Source: Planctomycetota bacterium
GTDB taxonomy: Bacteria; Planctomycetota; Phycisphaerae; WQYP01; JAJZKY01
DNA: 5,672 nucleotides
Assembly (NCBI GenBank): GCA_021803885.1
Contig: JAJZKY010000356.1
Span: 1-5,672, forward strand
Direction: 5' to 3'
The notes beneath the pieces are model-generated. The model worked only from the letters and a program-made list of their open reading frames with translations, was not told the origin of the DNA and did not search any database. This document shows, in pieces, positions 1 through 5,672 of the stretch (position 1 is its first letter; each line of letters begins with the position of its first letter). Position numbers and translations under genes: made by a program.

Positions 1-247
1 CGGGCTGGCGGCGGTAGAGGATGCTTAACAGCAGGCGTTGGCGCCGGGCGGCGATGCTGCCCTGATTCTGCGGCTCTGCAGCGCCAAGATTAACAGTCAC
101 CACCGTAAGCGCGTGCGGGTCAACGATGGGTGCGGGCGGCGGAGCGATAATGTGTGCGGCACGGGGCCGCTGCGGCAAAAAACGCGCACAGAAAAAAATC
201 GCCGCAATGGGCACAACAACGGTTAACAGCCAGGCCAAGCGTTTCAT
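1..247 (-). CDS. Partial exported/anchored protein, probable endonuclease/exonuclease/phosphatase family (N-terminus only)
   Basis: Starting from ATG at 247-245, 82 codons run without a stop off the left edge, so only the N-terminus is visible. Residues 2-3 are Lys-Arg. A hydrophobic stretch follows (about 4-24), then a Pro/Arg/Ala-rich spacer (25-45). This is the shape of a signal peptide or N-terminal membrane anchor, with no convincing lipobox around Cys20. Residues 47-55 read LTVVTVNLG, and an Arg-rich helix with LLLSIL follows (68-77). That order, a buried beta strand ending in an Asn and then a helix that normally leads to a 'P-D-V-V-x-x-Q-E' strand, is how endonuclease/exonuclease/phosphatase (PF03372-type) domains begin; Asn53 would be the metal-site Asn. 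The diagnostic Glu, Asp and His motifs lie outside the window, so the family call is inference. The gene starts 50 bp after the upstream SDR stop and has no good Shine-Dalgarno, so it probably shares the SDR operon transcript. Confidence 0.6.
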   Translation of the reverse strand, partial: MKRLAWLLTVVVPIAAIFFCARFLPQRPRAAHIIAPPPAPIVDPHALTVVTVNLGAAEPQNQGSIAARRQRLLLSILYRRQP

Positions 248-297
248 GTGGGTTGCTCGTCGCAGGGCGGGCGGCCGGGCGGCGAAATAGCTCCATA

Positions 298-1098
298 TCA
301 GTCAGTTTTGTTTCTACTGGGCAACATTTTGGCCATCATATGATCGGTCAACCGCGGCAGTGCGCTCGAAAAAACCAGAGCGAGGCGGCTGGGGGCAAAA
401 GGCCAGAGTTCCGGTTTGGGGCGCTCGGCAAGGCGGGCGATTTTTTCGCCCACCAGTTCGGCCGTCTGGCTCTTGCCCACACCGCTGATGCGTGTGCGGC
501 TGCGGCGCGAGGCCTCATCAAAAAAATCCGTTTGTGTCGTAATGGGGTGTACGGAGCTTACTTTAATGCCGGTGCTGCGCAACTCCACACGCTGCGCCTC
601 CACCAGAGAAAGCTGTGCGGCCTTGGTAAGAGAATAAAACCCCATGGTGGGCAGCGAGCGCCTCGCCGCCGCCGAAGATACCGCAATGATGTGGCCGCTT
701 TTTCGGGGTAGCATGATGTTGGCGGCTTCGGCCATGACATACCATGTACCCAGCACATTGACGCGCCAGATTTCGTCAATCTGCGCCTCGTCGCTTTCGT
801 GTACGCGGGCGACAAACCCAAAGCCGGCGTTGGCGATAGCCACATCCAGCCGGCCGAATTTTTCAATCGCAAGATGCAAGAGCGCTTGAACCTGATCGCG
901 CCGGCTTACATCGCAGGGGTGCGCGACAACATCGGCTCCCATCGCATGGGCCTGCTCGGCCACGGCCGTGAGTTTATCGGTTCGCCGGGCGCCCAGCACC
1001 AGTTTGGCGCCGCGTTTGGCAAACGCGAGCGCGGCGGCTGCGCCGATGCCTGAAGATGCCCCGGTGATCACGACGGTTTTACCGGCCAGGTTAATCAT
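298..1098 (-). CDS. Classical SDR-family NAD(P)-dependent oxidoreductase
   Basis: This 266-residue protein is a single Rossmann domain of the classical short-chain dehydrogenase/reductase type. Motifs in order: the cofactor-binding TGASSGIG at 12-19; GARR at 36-39, where Arg after the second strand suggests NADP(H) over NAD(H); CDVS at 62-65; the NAG motif at 90-92; and the catalytic tetrad Asn114, Ser142, Tyr155 and Lys159 (YSLTK). The usual Pro-Gly after the sixth strand is replaced by Pro-Ile at 185-186. The C-terminal 35 residues (SRLALVFSSALPRLTDHMM region) extend past the core and resemble the tails of uncharacterised SDRs; this tail may shape the substrate pocket or give a membrane-facing surface. 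An AGGAG six bases upstream of the ATG supports the start. The gene begins 70 bp after the FolM-like SDR with no terminator for this strand between them, so the two are probably co-transcribed. The substrate cannot be read from sequence. All catalytic residues are present, so it should be active. Confidence 0.93.
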   Translation of the reverse strand: MINLAGKTVVITGASSGIGAAAALAFAKRGAKLVLGARRTDKLTAVAEQAHAMGADVVAHPCDVSRRDQVQALLHLAIEKFGRLDVAIANAGFGFVARVHESDEAQIDEIWRVNVLGTWYVMAEAANIMLPRKSGHIIAVSSAAARRSLPTMGFYSLTKAAQLSLVEAQRVELRSTGIKVSSVHPITTQTDFFDEASRRSRTRISGVGKSQTAELVGEKIARLAERPKPELWPFAPSRLALVFSSALPRLTDHMMAKMLPSRNKTD

Positions 1099-1168
1099 GC
1101 TTTGCTCCTGTTAAGCATGGAAGTTCCTAAACGTCGCATCGCGCCGAACAGGCCGCGGCACGCGATTT

Positions 1169-1903
1169 TTACCAGGTTGCCGAGCGTCCGCCGTCCACCA
1201 CAAGTTTCTGGCCGGTGACGTAATCCGTCTGACAAAGATACACCACTGCGGCTGCAATGTCTTGCGGCCCGCCGCGCCGTTTTGCGGGGATGCGAGCCGT
1301 CTGGCGGCGAATATCGGCTTTGCTCTGCCCCTTGTGCCACAAGATGGCCCCCGGGCAAATGCCGTTGACCTGAACATGTGGCGCTGCGGCAATCGCCAGA
1401 GATTGCGTAAGCGACCAGAGCGCCGCCTTGCTGGCGCAGTACGCCATATAGCCGGGCCAGGGGCGCTCGACTGAAATATCCAGCAGGTTGATAATTTTGC
1501 CGCAGCGGCGGCGTTTCATGCCGGGCAACAGCGCCTGGGCCAGCAAAAGTGGGGCGATGGTGTTGACGGCGATTAAATGTTGCATGGCCCTGGGTGTGAT
1601 ATCACCGAGTTCCAGCGGAAAAAACGCCGAGGCATTGTTGACGAGCACATCCACCCGGCCAAACCGCTTTTGGGCCGCTGCCGCCAACCGGCGCAGGTCC
1701 GCGGGCCGATCGAGATGAGCTTGCAGCACCATGGCCCGTCGTCCCAGCGCGGTAATTTCGGCGGCCAGCGAGGCCGCTTCCGGCGCTGAGGTTCCATAAT
1801 GGACAATAACATCGCACCCCGCACGGGCGAGGGTAAGAGCCACCTCCCGCCCAATGCGTTTGGCAGCGCCAGTTATCATTGCTGCTTTGCCGGATAAGTT
1901 CAT
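1169..1903 (-). CDS. SDR-family pteridine reductase / FolM-like dihydromonapterin reductase
   Basis: This 244-residue short-chain reductase matches the pteridine-reductase branch rather than the general family. The cofactor loop is TGAAKRIGR (11-19), with Arg replacing the middle Gly, as in PTR1 and FolM. His35-Tyr36 follow the second strand, and NNASAFF stands at 89-95. The catalytic Ser is replaced by Asp142, exactly 13 residues before Tyr155, with Lys159 completing the Asp-Tyr-Lys triad known from PTR1. DISVERP (142-148), ASKAAL and a C-terminal VTGQKLVVDGG also match my memory of E. coli FolM. Members of this branch use NADPH to reduce dihydropterins or dihydrofolate to tetrahydro forms in the cytoplasm. 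Which pterin is used here (monapterin, biopterin or folate) is not determinable. An AGGA nine bases before the ATG supports the start. The leader holds two adjacent inverted repeats (1917-2064). The gene probably heads an operon with the downstream SDR and the partial exported protein. The symbol folM is withheld because orthology is unproven. Confidence 0.88.
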   Translation of the reverse strand: MNLSGKAAMITGAAKRIGREVALTLARAGCDVIVHYGTSAPEAASLAAEITALGRRAMVLQAHLDRPADLRRLAAAAQKRFGRVDVLVNNASAFFPLELGDITPRAMQHLIAVNTIAPLLLAQALLPGMKRRRCGKIINLLDISVERPWPGYMAYCASKAALWSLTQSLAIAAAPHVQVNGICPGAILWHKGQSKADIRRQTARIPAKRRGGPQDIAAAVVYLCQTDYVTGQKLVVDGGRSATW

Positions 1904-1912
1904 GAAACGCTG

Positions 1913-1950
1913 TCCTGCGGTTAACGGCTCTTGGCCGACATCTTAACCGC
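1913..1950 (-). promoter_or_regulatory. Leader hairpin abutting the Shine-Dalgarno of the FolM-like gene
   Basis: Perfect 8-bp arms GCGGTTAA (1950-1943, transcript sense) and TTAACCGC (1924-1917) enclose a second 4-bp stem, CGGC (1937-1934) with GCCG (1928-1925), loop CAAGA. A five-base asymmetric bulge, GATGT, sits on the 5' side. The outer stem ends one base before the GG of the AGGA ribosome binding site (1916-1913). If A1916 is bulged, C1951 and C1952 can pair with that GG and would mask it. No T-tract follows, so this is not a terminator. The bulge also supplies an ATG that opens a six-codon frame (1941-1921, MSAKSR then TAA), possibly by chance. The pairing is seen directly; a role in translational control is inference. 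Confidence 0.5.
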
Positions 1951-2064
1951 GGCAAGTGCTCTGTCACAGCAATATTTTAGGATGACTGCCTCTCGAAAGG
2001 CACACCCAGAGACGCCGGGGTTCCTACCTCAATCCTAAAATTATGTTGTGATAGAGCACTAGCC
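1951..2064. repeat. 114-bp imperfect palindrome with 33-nt arms and structured 48-nt centre
   Basis: The arms at 1951-1983 and 2032-2064 pair over 28 of 33 positions. The longest matched blocks are AGTGCTCT (8 bp) and the AT-rich ATTTTAGGAT (10 bp). Two of the five mismatches become G-U wobbles if the plus strand is transcribed, but are A-C on the minus strand. The 48-nt centre (1984-2031) can form two further hairpins: 1987-2002 (TGCCT with AGGCA) and 2004-2021 (ACCC with GGGT). The result is a three-way-junction shape. It lies between the porin terminator and the FolM-like gene, directly against the 1917-1950 hairpin. I see no flanking target-site duplication and no coding sequence. It could be a cis-acting leader RNA, a small RNA on either strand, or a short non-autonomous mobile/REP-like palindrome. 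Confidence 0.8.
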
Positions 2065-2133
2065 ATAAAAGCGTGACTCCAGAGCACGGGCGAGGGCCAG
2101 AGTGGCCGTTGCCGTCCATTCTCAGTCGGGCGC

Positions 2134-2169
2134 AAATGAAAAGGGCGGGACACCAAAGGTATCCCGCCC
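2134..2169 (-). terminator. Intrinsic terminator of the porin gene
   Basis: In the porin transcript, GGGCGGGA (2169-2162) pairs perfectly with TCCCGCCC (2150-2143). The stem continues through a T-G wobble and ACC/GGT to a TTT triloop, for twelve pairs in all. It is followed at once by TTTTCATTT (2142-2134). The stem begins 33 bases after the porin TAA. This is a textbook rho-independent terminator. It isolates the porin from the reductase operon to its left. Confidence 0.92.
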
Positions 2170-2202
2170 CAAGTTTGCCGTTTGCACGGTTGTTGAGGAG
2201 AT

Positions 2203-3627
2203 TTAGAACGAGTAAATGACATCCATGGCTGCAGTGGTCTGGTACTTTTTGCCCACGCCGCTGCTCACGCCGGCCGCCGCGCCGCCTTGGAACACGGCTT
2301 TGTCGGCCATGTCTTCGCGGAGTTCAGGCCGCAACTTGAGATATTTGCCCCAAGTGGAATTGGGAAACGGTGTGATGGTGGTGCCTACGGTGAACTCGGC
2401 GTAGTTGACGTCCGTGCCTGGGTCGCCCCCTACGGTGGTGCTGTGGCCGTCAAAATAATATTCCGCACGGCCATTGAGCGTCACGTAGCTGTTGATGACA
2501 TACGAAGCATAAACGGCTTCGCCAAACCATTGCGAACTATGAGTCCCAATGCTATCGGTATAGCCTGCTCCGTCATATCCCCAGTCAGTTGCGGAGTAGA
2601 GCGTCAGGGCGGGCATCTTGGGCAGGTTGTAGCTCGCAAGCAGTTCAACCACTGAACGATAGTGCTTGTTGTCGCCGTAGGCGGTGGACGGATATACGGG
2701 ATCTTCCGGGCCGATGACGGTGGCAACGTCGGCCGAAAAACCCGTCAGTGCGGCTTCCTGAGGTGTCCAGGCAATTTCGCCCAAGAATGAGCCAAGCGCA
2801 TTGTTGGTCTTTTTAAAGGTCTGGTTCCAGCCGCGGACGAATCCGGCCCAGAAGTTCCAGTCCGCATTCATCTGGTAGTCGGCAAGAATGCCGGTGTGCG
2901 TAAGCGGAATGGCATAATTAAATTCGTAGCTGTGCGAGTAAAAGAGGTTAGCCGTGACGTTTGTGGTATATTCTTCACCCAGAAGCGTCGCAAACTTTCC
3001 GATGCGAACCTTCAGGCCGCCGGTATCGCCGATGGGCATGGCAAGCGTGACATAAGCCTGGAAAATGTCGAACTGATTGATCGGTTTGTAGGGATTCTGG
3101 CCGGATGCGTAATACGCGTTGCCATGATAGAAATCAAGGCCGTTCGAATGGAAGTTGTCTGGGTCCATGCCGTAAACAACCTCAACGCGCCCGCCGATAT
3201 CCCAGCCGCGTTTGCGGAAACCCGCATCACTGAAGTTGATGGCTTTGGCGATGGATACGTCTACCTGATCAAGTTGAATGTGATTGCCGTTTTCAGCATC
3301 AAAAATGCGCCCGAAGTTGTTCGTGCCCGCCACGTGATCAAAATTGGCGGTATAACCTACCTCGGCATAACCGGAGACAACAATGTTAAGGTTGTTCATA
3401 TCCTGATACAAATTGCTGCCGTTGCCGGTGGGAATTTGCTCCAAGCCGTATGACAGCAGCGGCGGCGGAGGTGGCGGCGGCGTTGGCGCCGGAGCGGCCG
3501 CCGGTGCCGTAGCGGTATCGTCCAGGCTTACGGTTGGCCCCTGCGGGCTGGTGGCCCACACAGCGCTGGCCGAAACCAGCATGGCGGCCATAGCGACCGC
3601 ACTTCTCACCTTCTTGAGTTGTGGCAT
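2203..3627 (-). CDS. OmpL-like outer-membrane beta-barrel porin (BBP2 family)
   Basis: This 474-residue exported protein has three parts. A signal peptide comes first: basic LKKVR, a hydrophobic core, and likely cleavage after Ala25 (VWA). A low-complexity Ala/Pro linker follows (about 40-56), ending in seven consecutive prolines. A beta barrel runs from about residue 79 to the end, rich in alternating aromatic/polar strands and Gly/Asn turns. The chain ends in Phe after VIYS, the aromatic C-terminus expected of a barrel inserted by BamA. The block at 205-250 (VRIGKFATLLGEEYT, then SHSYEFNYAIPLTHTGILADY) is the part I recognise as typical of the BBP2/OmpL-like porins. It presumably allows passive diffusion of small solutes across the outer membrane; the substrate is not readable. 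AGGAG stands nine bases before the ATG. A long non-coding leader and a strong terminator downstream suggest a monocistronic unit. The Pro-rich linker may cross the periplasm or contact the cell wall (inference). Confidence 0.92.
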   Translation of the reverse strand: MPQLKKVRSAVAMAAMLVSASAVWATSPQGPTVSLDDTATAPAAAPAPTPPPPPPPLLSYGLEQIPTGNGSNLYQDMNNLNIVVSGYAEVGYTANFDHVAGTNNFGRIFDAENGNHIQLDQVDVSIAKAINFSDAGFRKRGWDIGGRVEVVYGMDPDNFHSNGLDFYHGNAYYASGQNPYKPINQFDIFQAYVTLAMPIGDTGGLKVRIGKFATLLGEEYTTNVTANLFYSHSYEFNYAIPLTHTGILADYQMNADWNFWAGFVRGWNQTFKKTNNALGSFLGEIAWTPQEAALTGFSADVATVIGPEDPVYPSTAYGDNKHYRSVVELLASYNLPKMPALTLYSATDWGYDGAGYTDSIGTHSSQWFGEAVYASYVINSYVTLNGRAEYYFDGHSTTVGGDPGTDVNYAEFTVGTTITPFPNSTWGKYLKLRPELREDMADKAVFQGGAAAGVSSGVGKKYQTTAAMDVIYSF

Positions 3628-3865
3628 GAGAGTATTCTCCTATAAAAAGGAACCAAAAAATCCCCGCGAGTTTACGAACCCGCCCTGCGTCCGTTAACCA
3701 AAGCAAATGGTGTGCCGTCGCAGGACAAAAGCCATCAATTAGAAAAAATTACCGCAGGAGCCGCATATCGGAGGGGTGGTTGGTATATTATTCGTTTGAT
3801 ATGGTCAGCAAACAGGCAAGTGTGTAAAAATTAGGCATTGGCATCCGCCCCATAAATTGCGTCTT
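3628..3865 (-). other. Non-coding leader/promoter region of the porin gene
   Basis: No plausible coding frame is seen here on either strand. The part at 3740-3860 is AT-rich for this window, with runs such as TAATTTTT and TAATTTTTT (transcript sense), and the last bases before the porin carry its AGGAG. A promoter for the porin must lie here if the gene is transcribed alone. The nearest match is TTGCTG, 15 bases, TAATAT at about 3808-3783, whose spacing is too short to trust. A weak stem (GGC/GCC near 3840-3850) followed by TAATTTTT could end the upstream glycosyltransferase transcript, but it is not convincing as a terminator. Confidence 0.4.
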
Positions 3866-3979
3866 CTACGGTTGGACGGCAGTTATCGGGTTACTTTCGG
3901 CATCCGGGCTATCTTCGGCAGGCTCATTGATCGCGCTGGCCGCTTCATCGTCCAAGGCGTGCACAAGCCTCTGTGGAAG
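3866..3979 (-). other. In-frame 37-codon extension beyond the TGA of the glycosyltransferase/FkbM gene
   Basis: Directly after the TGA at 3982-3980 the same frame stays open for 37 codons to a TAG (3868-3866). The encoded stretch includes ALDDEAASAINEP and later EDSPDAESNP, an acidic Ala/Pro/Ser tail. By hand count about 27 of 37 codons begin with G or C, 18 have G/C at position 2 and 22 at position 3. That pattern is usual for real coding sequence in a genome of this composition. It may be the former C-terminus of the gene, cut by a recent nonsense change (for example CGA to TGA), or a read-through tail. It may also be chance, since a stop-free run of this length is not rare. Confidence 0.3.
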
Positions 3980-5672
3980 TCAACGGCCCCAGCCGCGATT
4001 AATGCTGGTTCGAAAAATTTCTCGCAAACCATACTCCGCCAACAGTTTTTCCACCGCTAGGGTATCCGACGGCTGTTTGTCAGCCTCCCACACCACCAAA
4101 CGCGGCCGGACTCCCGCCCTTAATAATTCCCGCAAAATCTGGCGGTCCAGTCCCTCAGCATCCACGCAAACCAAATCAATCCGTGTCCGACCGATGCGCC
4201 GGAGCAGCGTCTCGACTGTTATGGTTCGCACCTCCCGGCGGTCGTATTGGGCTGCATTTAGCCCTGCCGCTGCCGCACGGGCAAACCTCGGGTCCAACGT
4301 ATGGCGATTGTCTCGGCGATCAATAGCTCGTATCGCCCGCCGGCACACCCACATCTCAGCGAACCCGTCCTTGTCGCTGACGGCCGCATTGACAAGTTGC
4401 ACGCCGTGGGCGTCAGCGTAGTTGTCCTCCAGCCGCCAATACTCCTCCGGCACCGGCTCAACGAACGCACCTGTCCAGCCGCGTTCAACGAGCGCTCGGG
4501 TGTTACTGTGCGAAACCCCGTCGGAAGCTCCAATGTCCAGAAAATAGCCGCTGGCATCATTTCTGAAAAATTTAAGAATCAGAGCCTGCTCTCCCCACTG
4601 AGAATGATCACGCCCCTGGCCATTGATACCATTGGCTGCGTCTGACGGCCAGAGTTCAATGGGCATCCGCTCAAAGTGCTCCCAACGACCGCGCCATGCC
4701 CCGTCACTGCCTCGCAGCAGCCGGCACGTCAAATCCGTGTCCGATTGGATGTCCAAGACGACGCGCCCCGAATTGTCTTCGTAAAGATTCCAGAACGCTT
4801 CACAACGGGCGCTGCCGCGGCCGATGCGCCCAGCCGCCGTAAATTCGAGTTCCCGCGCGTCGTACCCCACCCGATGGTAAACATGCGGGCGGTTCATGAG
4901 TTCAGCGGCAGCTTCGCGGACGGCGCTAACCTCGGCGGCATTCGGCCGATAAACTCGCACGCTTCGTCCCTGCCAGACCTCGGCCAATTCCGGCAAAAAG
5001 CCCAGACAAGCCTCCTCATGCTCAAAGCCGGGAACACGCCGGTTGCCGGTCAGGGACCATTTCGGCCCATTCCGGTGCTGAAAAATCCGACGGCCGTCAA
5101 AATCATGCTGACACATGGTTCCCGCCAGATCCTGCACACTACGTGCCGGCATGGCGTATTGTCTTTCGAGTTTTCGCCATGCCATGTGAAACGTCTCTTT
5201 GTCGCCGTGCACATGCCGATACCAAAAATCGCTGTATTCGTTAAACCACATTGTCAGGGCCAACTCCTGCCAGCAGCGATTTTTGTCTACCAGAATCTGT
5301 CCGCTCTCAAACTCCGGTTCATCACGGTAAGGGATGCCGGTAAATCCCCATATTGGGCGATCCCGACCGAGGCGGCCGTAGTCCGGCCAGAAGACCGCCC
5401 CGTGCTGGCGATACGCAGGCGCATCAAACAAAAAGGTTGGATCAACCACAGGTACATTATCGGCGTCCAGCAACAGCACTTCCGCGAAGCGGCTGTGAAT
5501 CATGGCGTACGGCTTGATTTCCCAACCGTTGAGAATACGAGCCGGATGGTCACGCCGCACTTCATACGCGTCAACGCAATGTACGCCCAGGGGGGGCAAC
5601 AAGTTGCGCACCTCGGGCGGCATCTCCTTCGGGCCAAGATGCCATGCCTCAATCGGCAGCGTACAGCCAAGC
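3980..5672 (-). CDS. Glycosyltransferase (Mannosyl_trans3-like) fused to FkbM-family methyltransferase, 5'-partial
   Basis: The frame is open through the right edge. ATG at 5623 gives 547 residues, but the preceding codons read PIEAWHLGPKE, which belongs to the same glycosyltransferase fold, so the true start is outside. Residues below count from ATG 5623. Residues 1-200 form the nucleotide-sugar domain: GWEIKPYAMIHSRF (33-46); a DAD metal-binding motif at 53-55 followed by NVPVVDP; ESGQILVDK (106-114); GDKETFHMAWR (140-150). Residues about 225-330 form a beta-rich segment with repeated Trp/Gly (AWRGRWEHFERMPIEL). Residues about 343-540 form an FkbM methyltransferase: SAM loop FLDIGASDG (361-369), VEP (388-390), NAAVSD (412-417), and CVDAEGLD (486-493). 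It probably adds a sugar to, and O-methylates, a surface or exopolysaccharide, or glycosylates a protein, in the cytoplasm. Acceptor and donor sugar are not readable. No membrane segment is seen. An acidic in-frame tail follows the TGA. Confidence 0.88.
   Translation of the reverse strand, partial: LGCTLPIEAWHLGPKEMPPEVRNLLPPLGVHCVDAYEVRRDHPARILNGWEIKPYAMIHSRFAEVLLLDADNVPVVDPTFLFDAPAYRQHGAVFWPDYGRLGRDRPIWGFTGIPYRDEPEFESGQILVDKNRCWQELALTMWFNEYSDFWYRHVHGDKETFHMAWRKLERQYAMPARSVQDLAGTMCQHDFDGRRIFQHRNGPKWSLTGNRRVPGFEHEEACLGFLPELAEVWQGRSVRVYRPNAAEVSAVREAAAELMNRPHVYHRVGYDARELEFTAAGRIGRGSARCEAFWNLYEDNSGRVVLDIQSDTDLTCRLLRGSDGAWRGRWEHFERMPIELWPSDAANGINGQGRDHSQWGEQALILKFFRNDASGYFLDIGASDGVSHSNTRALVERGWTGAFVEPVPEEYWRLEDNYADAHGVQLVNAAVSDKDGFAEMWVCRRAIRAIDRRDNRHTLDPRFARAAAAGLNAAQYDRREVRTITVETLLRRIGRTRIDLVCVDAEGLDRQILRELLRAGVRPRLVVWEADKQPSDTLAVEKLLAEYGLREIFRTSINRGWGR

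Noticed and set aside
154..711. 185-residue open frame on the plus strand across the SDR 3' end and the left-edge gene
   Set aside because: It is antisense to the SDR and to the partial gene, Arg/Gly-rich and low in coding character.
1138..1170. ATCGCG...CGCGAT hairpin followed by TTTTT between the two SDR genes
   Set aside because: The T-tract lies on the plus strand, where no gene is present to terminate. On the minus strand no T-tract follows. The 6-bp stem with a 17-nt loop is weak and overlaps the stop codon of the FolM-like gene.
1951..2064. The palindrome as a tRNA, hammerhead ribozyme or CRISPR fragment
   Set aside because: There is no cloverleaf or T-loop motif. The GATGA and GAAA strings in the centre do not sit in hammerhead order around stems. 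Only one pair of arms exists, with no repeated spacers.
2040..2069. Possible sigma-70-like promoter TTTATG, 18 bases, CATAAT upstream of the FolM-like gene
   Set aside because: Only three of six -35 bases match, the -10 is inside the palindrome arm, and AT-rich arms give such matches by chance. Promoter rules for the presumed host are also uncertain.
1977..2222. 81-codon minus-strand frame covering the gap between the porin and the FolM-like gene
   Set aside because: It starts inside the porin stop region, runs through the intrinsic terminator and half of the palindrome, and has no Shine-Dalgarno or family resemblance.
2896..3453. 185-residue open frame on the plus strand inside the porin
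   Set aside because: It is antisense to a well-supported beta-barrel gene, has no ribosome binding site or recognisable domain, and is explained by the codon composition of the porin.
5621..5623. ATG at 5623 as the true start of the glycosyltransferase/FkbM gene
   Set aside because: The frame continues open to the edge and the upstream codons (PIEAWHLGPKE) fit the glycosyltransferase fold, so this is an internal Met.

Overview
The window looks like a piece of a Gram-negative, moderately GC-rich bacterial chromosome. Every gene I can support lies on the minus strand, so the window is best read from its right end to its left end. The best taxonomic clue is the outer-membrane barrel at 2203-3627. 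It has the layout of the OmpL-like 'putative beta-barrel porin-2' (BBP2) family, which is common in Planctomycetota and Verrucomicrobiota. A glycosyltransferase fused to an FkbM methyltransferase and AGGAG-type ribosome binding sites fit such a host. I would guess Planctomycetota, possibly Phycisphaerae, but this is inference only.

Layout, in the direction of transcription. (1) 5672-3980: a large protein with a Mannosyl_trans3-like glycosyltransferase, a beta-rich middle segment and a C-terminal FkbM methyltransferase. It is open through the right edge, so its true start is outside the window. Its TGA stop is followed in frame by 37 more coding-like codons (3979-3866). (2) About 240 bp of AT-rich non-coding DNA upstream of the porin. 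(3) 3627-2203: a secreted beta-barrel porin with a Pro/Ala-rich linker, closed by a strong intrinsic terminator at 2134-2169. (4) 2064-1904: two back-to-back inverted repeats that fill the leader of the next gene and end one base before its Shine-Dalgarno. (5) 1903-1169: a pteridine-reductase/FolM-like short-chain dehydrogenase/reductase (SDR). (6) 1098-298: a classical SDR, probably in the same operon. (7) 247 to the left edge: the N-terminus of an exported or membrane-anchored protein, probably of the endonuclease/exonuclease/phosphatase family, cut by the window.

The genes form at least three units: a surface-glycan gene, a porin transcribed alone, and a small operon of two reductases plus the partial exported protein. 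The terminator separates the porin from the operon, so the reductases need their own promoter or read-through. The most unusual element is the leader of the FolM-like gene. A 33-nt-arm imperfect palindrome (1951-2064) abuts an 8-bp perfect-arm hairpin (1917-1950) that touches the ribosome binding site. This is a candidate cis-regulatory RNA, with a mobile or repetitive palindrome as the main alternative.
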